Assembly: GCA_964654995.1 (NCBI GenBank)
Contig: CAZZKF010000039.1
Coordinates: 1-22,938 of the forward strand
Source: CAZZKF01 sp964654995
Lineage (GTDB): Bacteria; Pseudomonadota; Alphaproteobacteria; CAZZKF01
Length of the DNA stretch: 22,938 bases
Direction: 5' to 3'
Translations under genes and position numbers: made by a program
Notes under the pieces: model-generated
What the model saw: the letters and a program-made list of their open reading frames with translations, nothing else
What the model was told of the DNA's origin: nothing
The model's database searches: none
In this document: one piece after another, positions 8,731 to 15,082 of the stretch
Layout of the letters: every line of letters starts with the position of its first letter
Position numbering within the stretch: position 1 is the stretch's first letter

Positions 8731-8765
8731 TCCCCAAAACACATAGCGCCCGAGGCGAAGCGGCG

Positions 8766-9188
8766 TCAGGCCGCGTCTTCCTCGTCCTCGTCGCCGGGAA
8801 CGGGGCCCGAATCCTGGCCCTTGGCTTCCGGGTCGCGATCAACCAGCTCGATCACCGCCATCGGCGCCGAATCGCCATAGCGGAAGCCGGCCTTGAGCAC
8901 CCGCGTATAGCCGCCCGCACGCTCGGCATACCGCGAGGCCAGGGTGTCGAACAGCTTGTCCACCGCGCGCTTCTCCGGCAGCCTGGCGAGCGCCTGGCGC
9001 CGGGCATGCAGGGTGCCGCGCTTGCCCAGCGTCACCAGTTTTTCGACATAGGGACGCAGCTCCTTGGCCTTGGGCAGCGTCGTGGTGATCTGCTCGTGCC
9101 GGATCAGCGCCACCGCCATATTGGCGAGCATGGCCTTGCGATGGCTGCTGGTGCGGTTGAGTTTGCGTCTGGCGATGCGGTGTCGCAT
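8766..9188 (-). CDS. rplQ: 50S ribosomal protein L17
   Basis: L17 (bL17) binds 23S rRNA near the polypeptide exit tunnel. The 140 aa start MRHRIARRKLNRTSSHRKAM, the conserved family N-terminus, and continue with LIRHEQITTTLPKAKELRP (28-46). The core ends near residue 117; the remaining acidic tail (EAKGQDSGPVPGDEDEEDAA) is an extension seen in many alphaproteobacterial L17 proteins. It is the last gene of the alpha operon, 52 bp after rpoA, with a stem-loop in that gap and a terminator-like hairpin downstream. ATG start at 9188 with GGGA about 8 nt upstream. Confidence 0.98.
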   Translation of the reverse strand: MRHRIARRKLNRTSSHRKAMLANMAVALIRHEQITTTLPKAKELRPYVEKLVTLGKRGTLHARRQALARLPEKRAVDKLFDTLASRYAERAGGYTRVLKAGFRYGDSAPMAVIELVDRDPEAKGQDSGPVPGDEDEEDAA

Positions 9189-9206
9189 GGTTCCTGTCCC
9201 AATGGC

Positions 9207-9227
9207 CCCGGGGCGCGCGGCCCCGGG
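9207..9227 (-). promoter_or_regulatory. GC-only stem-loop in the rpoA-rplQ gap
   Basis: The inverted repeat CCCGGGGC / GCCCCGGG forms a perfect 8-bp GC stem with a 5-nt loop, centred in the 52-bp gap between rpoA and rplQ. No T-run follows on the minus strand, and rplQ starts 18 nt later, so a terminator is unlikely. It could act as an attenuator, an RNase barrier or a modulator of rplQ translation. Function is inferred. Confidence 0.45.
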
Positions 9228-9240
9228 TCTGTTCTGATTA

Positions 9241-10257
9241 TCAGTAGTTTTCTTCCAGCTTCTTGGCCATTTCCTCGATGTTCTCGGGCGGCCAGTTGGG
9301 CACTTCCATGCCCAGCTTGAGGCCCATGCTGGCGAGAACCTCCTTGATCTCGTTCAAGGACTTGCGGCCGAAGTTGGGGGTCCGCAGCATCTCCGCCTCG
9401 GTCTTCTGGATGAGATCGCCGATATAGACGATGTTGTCGTTCTTGAGGCAGTTGGCTGAACGCACGGAGAGCTCCAGTTCGTCCACCTTGCGCAGCAGAT
9501 GCTTGTTGAAGGCGGGTTCTTCTTCCTCTTCCGCCTCGCGCACCTGCGCCGGTTCCTCGAAATTGATGAACAGTTGCAGCTGATCCTGAAGAATGCGGGC
9601 GGCAAAGGCGAGCGCATCCTCGGGCGTGACCGCGCCATTGGTCTCGATGGTCATGGTCAGCTTGTCATAATCGAGGATCTGGCCTTCACGGGTGTTTTCA
9701 ACCTTATAGGCCACCTTCTTCACCGGGCTGTAGAGCGCATCCACCGGGATCAGGCCGATCGGCGCATCCTCGGGCCGGTTGCGATCGGCCGGGACATAGC
9801 CCTTGCCGGTCTCGACGGTGAGCTCCATGTTGATCTCGGCGCCGTCTTCCAGCGTGCAGATCACCAGCTCGGGATTGAGAATGTCGATGTCGGCGACCTC
9901 CTCGATCATGCCGGCAGTGACCTCGCAGGGCCCGGTGGCCTTGAGCGTCAGGCGCTTGCGCCCCTCGCCGTGATGGCGCAGTGCCAGAGATTTGATGTTC
10001 AGCACGATATCCGTCATGTCCTCGCGCACGCCGGGGATCGACGAAAATTCGTGCAGCACGCCGACCACCTGAATCGAGGTCACCGCCGCGCCTTGCAACG
10101 ACGACAGCAGAATGCGCCGCAGCGCATTGCCGAGAGTGAGCCCAAAGCCGCGCTCCAGCGGTTCGGCCACGAACGACGCCGAGCGCGTCGGGTCGGCCCC
10201 CGCCCGGATATCAAGCTTGTTGGGTTTGATCAGTTCCTGCCAGTTTTTCTGAATCAC
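9241..10257 (-). CDS. rpoA: DNA-directed RNA polymerase subunit alpha
   Basis: The alpha subunit dimerises to nucleate RNA polymerase assembly and its C-terminal domain contacts UP elements and activators. In the 338-aa form the N-terminus reads MIQKNWQELIKPNKL, typical of alphaproteobacteria. The N-terminal dimerisation domain includes RGFGLTLGNALRRILLSS (36-53). A flexible linker rich in glutamate (REAEEEEE) precedes the C-terminal domain, which has LSVRSANCLKN with the DNA-binding arginine and TPNFGRKSLNEIKEVL. Two in-frame GTG codons are possible, at 10266 and 10257. I choose 10257 because GAGG lies 8 nt before it and the protein then matches the family N-terminus. It is preceded by a 127-bp leader with a two-tier hairpin. 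Confidence 0.97.
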   Translation of the reverse strand: MIQKNWQELIKPNKLDIRAGADPTRSASFVAEPLERGFGLTLGNALRRILLSSLQGAAVTSIQVVGVLHEFSSIPGVREDMTDIVLNIKSLALRHHGEGRKRLTLKATGPCEVTAGMIEEVADIDILNPELVICTLEDGAEINMELTVETGKGYVPADRNRPEDAPIGLIPVDALYSPVKKVAYKVENTREGQILDYDKLTMTIETNGAVTPEDALAFAARILQDQLQLFINFEEPAQVREAEEEEEPAFNKHLLRKVDELELSVRSANCLKNDNIVYIGDLIQKTEAEMLRTPNFGRKSLNEIKEVLASMGLKLGMEVPNWPPENIEEMAKKLEENY

Positions 10258-10280
10258 GCTTTCCACCTCGCCGGACTTGG

Positions 10281-10314
10281 CCGGGGTTCTTGCGGCCCTG
10301 CCGCTGTTCCCCGG
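10281..10314 (-). promoter_or_regulatory. Two-tier stem-loop in the rpsK-rpoA gap
   Basis: On the minus strand the order is CCGGGG, AACA, GCGGC, AGG, GCCGC, AAGAA, CCCCGG. This gives an outer 6-bp stem, an internal loop with purine-rich sides (AACA opposite AAGAA), an inner 5-bp stem and a 3-nt loop, all perfectly paired. It ends 23 nt before the rpoA start and leaves the GAGG ribosome binding site free. It may tune rpoA expression or mark an RNase processing site. There is no U-tract for termination. Function is inferred from structure. Confidence 0.5.
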
Positions 10315-10350
10315 AGCCCTTTGCTTCCTGTTCTACGCGCCACCAACGCG

Positions 10351-10366
10351 CCCGCATACACGCGGG
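10351..10366 (-). other. Small hairpin just after rpsK
   Basis: CCCGC-GTGTAT-GCGGG on the minus strand forms a 5-bp GC stem with a 6-nt loop, beginning about 18 nt after the rpsK stop. It lies in the same 127-bp gap as the larger two-tier stem-loop. No T-run follows. Chance occurrence in GC-rich DNA cannot be excluded. Confidence 0.25.
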
Positions 10367-10384
10367 GCGAATGTTAAATCCCGG

Positions 10385-10774
10385 CTACACCCGGCGCCGC
10401 TTCGGCGGGCGGCAGCCGTTATGGGGAATCGGGCTGACATCACGAATCGAGGTGATCGTGAAGCCCACCGCCTGCAAGGCGCGCAGCGCCGATTCCCGGC
10501 CCGAGCCCGGGCCCTTGACCTCGACCTCGAGAGTCTTCATACCGTGTTCCATCGCCTTGCGGCCGGCGTCCTCGGCGGCCATCTGGGCGGCATACGGCGT
10601 CGATTTGCGCGAGCCCTTGAAGCCCTGCGACCCGGCCGACGACCAGGCAATCGTATTGCCCTGGGCATCGGTGATGGTAATCATCGTATTGTTGAACGTC
10701 GCCGTCACATGGGCGACACCAGCGGTGATGTTCTTGCGTTCGCGCCGGCGCACCCGGGTCTTGTCCTTGGCCAT
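10385..10774 (-). CDS. rpsK: 30S ribosomal protein S11
   Basis: S11 (uS11) sits on the 30S platform near the mRNA exit and anti-Shine-Dalgarno region. The 129-aa protein has the conserved core GVAHVTATFNNTMITITD (19-36), GFKGSRKSTPYAAQMAAE and the C-terminal SIRDVSPIPHNGCRPPKRRRV signature. ATG start at 10774 follows rpsM by 26 nt, with AAGG 9-10 nt upstream. It is the second gene of the alpha section, followed by the longest untranslated gap of the cluster. Confidence 0.98.
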   Translation of the reverse strand: MAKDKTRVRRRERKNITAGVAHVTATFNNTMITITDAQGNTIAWSSAGSQGFKGSRKSTPYAAQMAAEDAGRKAMEHGMKTLEVEVKGPGSGRESALRALQAVGFTITSIRDVSPIPHNGCRPPKRRRV

Positions 10775-10800
10775 GCCTGTCTACCTTCCCGAATCCAATG

Positions 10801-11169
10801 TTATTTCTTTCTGCCGGCAATCGGCCGCGCCTTGCCCTTGCGGGTGCGCGCGTTGGTGTGGGTGCGCTGGCCGCGCACCGGCAGACCGCGCCGGTGCCGC
10901 AGCCCCCGATAGACACCAAGGTCCATCAAGCGCTTGATATTCATTGCAACCTCGCGACGCAGATCGCCTTCCACCACATAGTCGGAATCGATCACTTCGC
11001 GGATCTGCATGACCTCGGCCTCGGTCAGCTGGCCGACCCGGCGCTCGGGCGGCAGGCCGATGCGCTCGCAGATTTCCCTGGCGCGGGTGCGGCCAATACC
11101 GTGAATATAGGTCAGCGCAATTTCGACCCGCTTGTTGGTCGGGATATTGACGCCTGCAATACGTGCCAC
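10801..11169 (-). CDS. rpsM: 30S ribosomal protein S13
   Basis: S13 (uS13) in the 30S head forms intersubunit bridges with L5 and contacts P-site tRNA through its basic tail. The 122 aa start MARIAGVNIPTNKRVEIALT and contain the HhH-like YIHGIGRTRAREICER (22-37) and the C-terminal GLRHRRGLPVRGQRTHTNART segment. The start codon is GTG at 11169, with GAGGAG 8 nt upstream. It is the first gene after the consensus promoter in the adk gap, so it has a dedicated leader of about 65 nt. Confidence 0.98.
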   Translation of the reverse strand: MARIAGVNIPTNKRVEIALTYIHGIGRTRAREICERIGLPPERRVGQLTEAEVMQIREVIDSDYVVEGDLRREVAMNIKRLMDLGVYRGLRHRRGLPVRGQRTHTNARTRKGKARPIAGRKK

Positions 11170-11214
11170 GATTCCGTCTCCTCGAATGTCCCGTGATCGG
11201 CTCTAGCCCGCACG

Positions 11215-11233
11215 TCCGCGGCGCCCCGGCGGA
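11215..11233 (-). other. 5'-terminal stem-loop of the predicted rpsM leader
   Basis: TCCGC and GCGGA flank a 9-nt GC-rich loop. If transcription starts at the A at 11234, this 5-bp stem would be the first structure in the RNA, starting at about +2. Terminal stems of this kind can protect mRNA from 5'-end-dependent decay (general knowledge). Both the start site and the role are inferred. Confidence 0.3.
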
Positions 11234-11239
11234 TGCGGG

Positions 11240-11267
11240 ATTATAGGTTTTAGGCCAATAGTGTCAA
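11240..11267 (-). promoter_or_regulatory. Consensus sigma-70 promoter for rpsM-rpsK-rpoA-rplQ
   Basis: The minus strand reads TTGACA (11267-11262), a 16-nt spacer (11261-11246) and TATAAT (11245-11240). Both hexamers match the consensus perfectly in otherwise very GC-rich DNA. The -35 starts 4-5 nt after the adk stop codon. Transcription would start near A11234, giving a leader of about 65 nt before the rpsM GTG. The spacer is AT-rich compared with the surroundings. This is a strong internal promoter for the alpha section of the ribosomal cluster. Confidence 0.85.
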
Positions 11268-11271
11268 CCAT

Positions 11272-11922
11272 TTACGCTGCCCCCACGATATCTTCAATCT
11301 GTTGCGCGACAGCCTCGATCGAGGCCATGCCGTCGACCTGGCGCAGGACGCCGCGATCCCGGTAATAGGGCAGCAGCGGCGCCGTCTGCTGATAATAGGC
11401 GGCGAGCCGCGATTTCACCGTTTCCGGGTTGTCATCGGGCCGGCGCACGAAGTCGGTGCCGCCGCAACTGTCGCAAACGCCGTCGACATGGGTGCACTTG
11501 AACTGATCGTGATAGCCCTCGCCGCATTTGGCGCAGGAGAAGCGGCCGCTGATTCGCTCGATCAGGGCGGCATCGTCGACCTTCATTTCGATCACGTGAT
11601 CCAGCTTCAACCCCTTTTCGTCGAGCATGGCATCCAGGGCGCGGGCCTGCGCCACGGTCCGGGGAAAGCCATCGAGGATGGCGCCATTGGCGCAGTCCGG
11701 CTCATCCAGCCGCTCGGCAATGATCGACACCACGATATCGTCGGGTACCAGATCGCCGCGCTCCATGATGTCCTTGGCCTTGGCACCGATCTCGGTGCCG
11801 GCCTGAACCGCCGCCCGCAGCATGTCGCCGGTGGAAAGCTGGGCAAGGCCGTGGCGCTTCGCCAGACGCATGGCCTGGGTGCCCTTGCCGGCACCCGGCG
11901 GACCGAGCAGAATGACAATCAT
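11272..11922 (-). CDS. adk: Adenylate kinase, zinc-finger LID type
   Basis: Adenylate kinase interconverts ATP + AMP and 2 ADP. The 216-aa protein has the P-loop GPPGAGKGT (7-15), the AMP-binding STGDMLR (30-36) and DGFPRT (84-89), and a long LID. The LID carries C130-x2-C133 and C150-x2-C153, the four-cysteine pattern that binds a structural zinc in many Adk proteins; E. coli Adk lacks it. An additional cysteine, C143, lies within the LID. Start ATG 11922 shares ATGA with the secY stop (4-nt overlap), and GGGGA lies 8 nt upstream. The position between secY and rpsM, without rpmJ or infA, is common in alphaproteobacteria. Confidence 0.97.
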   Translation of the reverse strand: MIVILLGPPGAGKGTQAMRLAKRHGLAQLSTGDMLRAAVQAGTEIGAKAKDIMERGDLVPDDIVVSIIAERLDEPDCANGAILDGFPRTVAQARALDAMLDEKGLKLDHVIEMKVDDAALIERISGRFSCAKCGEGYHDQFKCTHVDGVCDSCGGTDFVRRPDDNPETVKSRLAAYYQQTAPLLPYYRDRGVLRQVDGMASIEAVAQQIEDIVGAA

Positions 11923-13250
11923 CGCCGCGATCCCCGCAGCTTGGCTTTCTTGATCAGCCCTTCGTATTGATGGGCCAGCAAGTGGCTGTGGATCTGCGCC
12001 ACCGTATCCATGGTCACATTGACAACGATCAGCAGCGAGGTGCCGCCGAAATAGAACGGCACCCGGTACTTGGCGATCAGGAACTCGGGCAACAGACTCA
12101 CCGCCGTCAGGTAGAGGGCACCGACCACCGTCAGCCGGGTGAGCACATAATCGATGTATTCGGCAGTCATGCGGCCCGGGCGGATTCCGGGTATGAAGCC
12201 ACCGAACTTCTTCAGATTGTCGGCGGTGTCCGCCGGATTGAACACGATCGCGGTATAGAAGAACGCGAAGAAGATGATGCCGATCGCATAAAGCGCCATG
12301 TAAAGCGGCTGGCCCGGCCCCAGGTAGGCGGTGATCGTGGTCACCCATCCGGGCCCCGACTGGGCCGAGAAATTGGCCAGGGTCATCGGCAGCAGCAGCA
12401 GCGACGAGGCAAAAATCGGCGGAATCACGCCGGCCGTGTTCAGCTTCAGCGGCAGGTGCGAGGAATCGCCGCCAAACATCTTGTTGCCCACCTGTCGTCG
12501 CGGATATTGCACCAGCAGCCGGCGCTGGGCGCGCTCGACGAAAACGATCCCGGCGATCACCAGCACCACGCCGACCAGCAGCAGAACGATGAACATGCCC
12601 GACAAGGCGCCGGTGCGCCCCAGTTCCAGGGTGCCGACCAGCGCCCGGGGAAGCTGGGCAACGATGCCGGCAAAGATGATCAGCGAGATGCCGTTGCCGA
12701 CTCCGCGGGCGGTGATCTGCTCGCCCAGCCACATCAGGAAAATGGTGCCGCCGGTCAGCGTGATCGCCGTGGTGAAGCGGAAATACAGCCCGCCCTCGAT
12801 GACCACGCCCTGCGAGGCCTCAAGCCCGACGGCAATGCCATAGCCCTGAAGCGCAGCCAAAAGCACGGTGCCGTAACGGGTGTACTGGTTGATCTTCTTG
12901 CGCCCGGCTTCGCCTTCCTTCTTCAACGCCTCCAGCGTCGGCGAGACCGTGGTCATAAGCTGGATGATGATGGAGGCCGAAATATACGGCATGATGTTGA
13001 GCGCAAAGATCGTCATCCGCTGCAGCGCCCCGCCGGCGAACATGTTGAACATGCCCAGGATTCCGCCAGCCTGCTGCTGAAACAGCTGTTGCAGCGCCAC
13101 CGGGTCGATGCCGGGAATCGGGATGTAGGTGCCGAGACGATAGACAACCAGCGCACCCAGCGTAAACCAGATGCGCTTTTTCAGTTCGGTCGCCTTGGCA
13201 AAAGCCCCGAAATTGAGATTTGCCGCCAGTTGTTCGGCTGCCGACGCCAT
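11919..13250 (-). CDS. secY: Preprotein translocase subunit SecY
   Basis: SecY is the channel of the Sec translocon in the inner membrane. The 443-aa protein has ten predicted membrane segments. The first is at about 27-46, followed by the plug region GGALQRMTIFALNIMPYISA (73-92). The cytoplasmic loop contains KKEGEAGRKKINQYTRY (110-126). The conserved GIRPG (355-359) in the C5 loop contacts SecA or the ribosome in known structures. The FGGTSLLIVV motif (401-410) marks the last segment. ATG at 13250 has GGAG 7 nt upstream. It overlaps adk by 4 nt and follows rplO by 42 bp. Confidence 0.98.
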   Translation of the reverse strand: MASAAEQLAANLNFGAFAKATELKKRIWFTLGALVVYRLGTYIPIPGIDPVALQQLFQQQAGGILGMFNMFAGGALQRMTIFALNIMPYISASIIIQLMTTVSPTLEALKKEGEAGRKKINQYTRYGTVLLAALQGYGIAVGLEASQGVVIEGGLYFRFTTAITLTGGTIFLMWLGEQITARGVGNGISLIIFAGIVAQLPRALVGTLELGRTGALSGMFIVLLLVGVVLVIAGIVFVERAQRRLLVQYPRRQVGNKMFGGDSSHLPLKLNTAGVIPPIFASSLLLLPMTLANFSAQSGPGWVTTITAYLGPGQPLYMALYAIGIIFFAFFYTAIVFNPADTADNLKKFGGFIPGIRPGRMTAEYIDYVLTRLTVVGALYLTAVSLLPEFLIAKYRVPFYFGGTSLLIVVNVTMDTVAQIHSHLLAHQYEGLIKKAKLRGSRR

Positions 13251-13292
13251 GTCTGTTCTCCAAATCCGGACGCACGCGCGCCCGGTGACGGC

Positions 13293-13823
13293 CTAGTCCT
13301 GCTCGGCCGCGTTGTCAGCAGCTTTCGCCGCTTTCTCCGTTTTTTTCCCGGTCGCCGGAGTCTTGGCGACCAGCAACTCGACGGCACCGCCGGCCTTTTC
13401 CACCGCCGCCACCGCCGCCTTCGACGCGCCGGCGACGCGCAGCGTCACCTTTGTGCCGATCTCGCCTTTGGCCAGCACCCGCACGCCATCGCGCGGATGG
13501 TTGATGACCCCGGCGGCTTTCAGCGTCTCGGCGGTGATCGGTTGCTTGGCATCCAGTTTGCCGGCATCGATAGCCGCCTGAATGCGACCGAGGTTCACGG
13601 CCACATAGCGCTTGCGGAAAATATTGACAAAACCGCGCTTGGGCAGACGCCGATGGATCGGCATCTGGCCACCCTCGAAGCCCTTGAGGGCAATGCCCGA
13701 ACGCGACTTCTGGCCCTTGTGGCCGCGGCCGCAGGTCTTGCCCTTGCCCGAGCCGATGCCGCGACCGACACGCATGCGTGTCCGCCGGGCGCCCGGTTTA
13801 TCGGATAACTGGTTGAGCTTCAT
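13293..13823 (-). CDS. rplO: 50S ribosomal protein L15
   Basis: L15 (uL15) is a late-assembly 23S rRNA-binding protein. The 176-aa protein begins MKLNQLSDKPGARRTRMRVG and has the glycine-rich GRGIGSGKGKTCGRGHKGQKS stretch typical of L15. The core ends near residue 150. The lysine/alanine-rich tail (KTPATGKKTEKAAKAADNAA) is an extension beyond the E. coli length of about 144 aa. ATG 13823 was chosen over upstream ATGs at 13832 and 13856 because it matches the universal N-terminus. Confidence 0.97.
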   Translation of the reverse strand: MKLNQLSDKPGARRTRMRVGRGIGSGKGKTCGRGHKGQKSRSGIALKGFEGGQMPIHRRLPKRGFVNIFRKRYVAVNLGRIQAAIDAGKLDAKQPITAETLKAAGVINHPRDGVRVLAKGEIGTKVTLRVAGASKAAVAAVEKAGGAVELLVAKTPATGKKTEKAAKAADNAAEQD

Positions 13824-13843
13824 GCCTTGCATTCCCTGAAAAC

Positions 13844-13869
13844 CCCGGGCTAGCACCGAATATCCCGGG
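13844..13869 (-). other. Paired CCCGGG stem in the rpmD-rplO gap
   Basis: Two CCCGGG hexamers 14 nt apart can form a 6-bp stem, extendable by an A-U pair with one bulge. In the minus-strand RNA the second arm is followed by GTTTTC. The resemblance to a weak terminator or attenuator is clear, but rplO starts only 20 nt later. Function is inferred. Confidence 0.35.
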
Positions 13870-13892
13870 TAATTCTTGCGTTTCCACGCGCC

Positions 13893-14096
13893 TCAGCCGT
13901 CCAGTTCCTCGACCCGGATCAGGTGCTGAACCTTGGCGATCATGCCACGCACCGAAGGCGTGTCCTCAAGCTCGCGGCTGCGCCCGATCTTGTTCAGCCC
14001 AAGCCCGACAAGCGTCGCCCGCTGGTCCTTGGGGCGCCGTATGGGGCTGCGGATCTGGGTGACTTTCACCCGCCTGGTCTTGCTCTTTGCGGTCAT
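13893..14096 (-). CDS. rpmD: 50S ribosomal protein L30
   Basis: L30 (uL30) is a small 23S rRNA-binding protein. The 67 aa include VKVTQIRSPIRRPKDQRATL and GLGLNKIGRSRELEDTPSVR, the family core, and end at VEELDG. ATG 14096 overlaps the rpsE stop by one base (TAATG), indicating coupled translation. A 69-bp gap with a possible stem-loop separates it from rplO. Confidence 0.97.
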   Translation of the reverse strand: MTAKSKTRRVKVTQIRSPIRRPKDQRATLVGLGLNKIGRSRELEDTPSVRGMIAKVQHLIRVEELDG

Positions 14097-14665
14097 TACT
14101 TTTCGCCCCCGGTCTCAGGCGCCGGCGGCGCCTCACGCGCCGCATCGCCGCGCCGTGCAACGATTTCGCTGACCCGCTTGTTGCGCCGCGCCGCAACCGA
14201 GCGCGGCGAGTCGAGATGGGAGAGCGCGTTGAACGTCGCCCGCACCATGTTGTAGGGGTTGGACGAGCCCAGCGACTTGGTCACCACGTCCTGGACGCCC
14301 AGGGCCTCGAACACCGCGCGCATCGGCCCGCCGGCGATAATTCCGGTACCCGGGGGCGCGGCGCGCATCAGCACCTTGCCGGCGCCATGCCTGCCGGCAG
14401 CATCGTGATGCAGGGTCCGGCCTTCGCGCAGGGGAACCCGGATCATCTGCTGCTTGGCGGCCGCCGTCGCCTTGCGGATCGCCTCCGGCACCTCGCGGGC
14501 CTTGCCGTGGCCGAAGCCGACGCGGCCCTTCTGGTCGCCGACGATCACCAGAGCCGCGAACCCGAAGCGCCGTCCGCCCTTGACCACCTTGGCAACCCGG
14601 TTGATGTGCACAAGGCGATCAACCAGGTCGTCTTCTTGACGTTCATATCTTTCCGCGCGTGCCAT
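14096..14665 (-). CDS. rpsE: 30S ribosomal protein S5
   Basis: S5 (uS5) lies near the mRNA entry channel and affects decoding accuracy. The 189-aa protein has LVDRLVHINRVAKVVKGGRR (about 14-33), FGFAALVIVGDQKGRVGFG and the C-terminal-domain motif GTGIIAGGPMRAVFEALG. The tail RRGDAAREAPPAPETGGEK is an extension relative to E. coli (167 aa). ATG 14665 was chosen because the sequence upstream (to 14764) lacks family similarity and overlaps rplR. It shares TAATG with rpmD. Confidence 0.97.
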   Translation of the reverse strand: MARAERYERQEDDLVDRLVHINRVAKVVKGGRRFGFAALVIVGDQKGRVGFGHGKAREVPEAIRKATAAAKQQMIRVPLREGRTLHHDAAGRHGAGKVLMRAAPPGTGIIAGGPMRAVFEALGVQDVVTKSLGSSNPYNMVRATFNALSHLDSPRSVAARRNKRVSEIVARRGDAAREAPPAPETGGEK

Positions 14666-14708
14666 GAGCTGCCTACTCGCCTGTCTGTTTCGTCTGCATG
14701 CCGCCGTC

Positions 14709-15071
14709 CTAGAACGACAGGCCGCCTTCGCGGGCGGCGTCCGCCAGCGCCTTGACCCGACCATGATAAAGAAAGCCGCCGCGGTCGAAGACCACCTTGT
14801 CGATGCCCGCCTTCCTGGCCCGCTCGGCGATCAGCTTGCCGACCTCGGCCGCCGCCTCGACGGTGGCACCGACCTTGCGCTTGGCGCGCATGTCCTTCTC
14901 CAGCGTCGACGCCGCCACCACCGTGATGCCCTTGCGATCGTCGATCACCTGGGCATAGATGTGACGGCCGGAGCGAAAGACCGACAGCCGCGGCCGTCCG
15001 CCCGCCTCCTTGCGCAGCCGGGCGCGCACCCGGCGGGCCCGGCGCTTGCGCTGTTCCAAACTCTGGTTCAT
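14709..15071 (-). CDS. rplR: 50S ribosomal protein L18
   Basis: L18 (uL18) binds 5S rRNA and attaches it to the central protuberance with L5. The 120 aa show the basic N-terminus, LSVFRSGRHIYAQVIDDRKG (about 29-48) and the C-terminal KVVFDRGGFLYHGRVKALAD segment. ATG 15071 has GAGG 5 nt upstream. It is 11 nt after rplF and 43 nt before rpsE. Confidence 0.98.
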   Translation of the reverse strand: MNQSLEQRKRRARRVRARLRKEAGGRPRLSVFRSGRHIYAQVIDDRKGITVVAASTLEKDMRAKRKVGATVEAAAEVGKLIAERARKAGIDKVVFDRGGFLYHGRVKALADAAREGGLSF

Positions 15072-15082
15072 GCCGCCCTCAC

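Noticed and set aside
11170..11271. Missing rpmJ/infA between secY-adk and rpsM as a deletion
   Set aside because: The 102-bp gap holds only the promoter and leader, and this arrangement (rpmJ elsewhere, adk after secY) is normal in alphaproteobacteria.
13621..13630. Plus-strand TTGACA inside rplO, and similar TTGACA at about 12017 and 1278
   Set aside because: They lie inside coding sequence with no TATAAT-like partner at the right distance.
11967..13808. A 613-codon open frame on the plus strand opposite secY and rplO
   Set aside because: It is antisense to well-supported genes, its translation is rich in Arg/His/Gln/Asp without recognisable domains, and it follows from GC-biased third codon positions. 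The same applies to other long antisense frames, for example 21201-22916, 20010-21182 and 583-1527.
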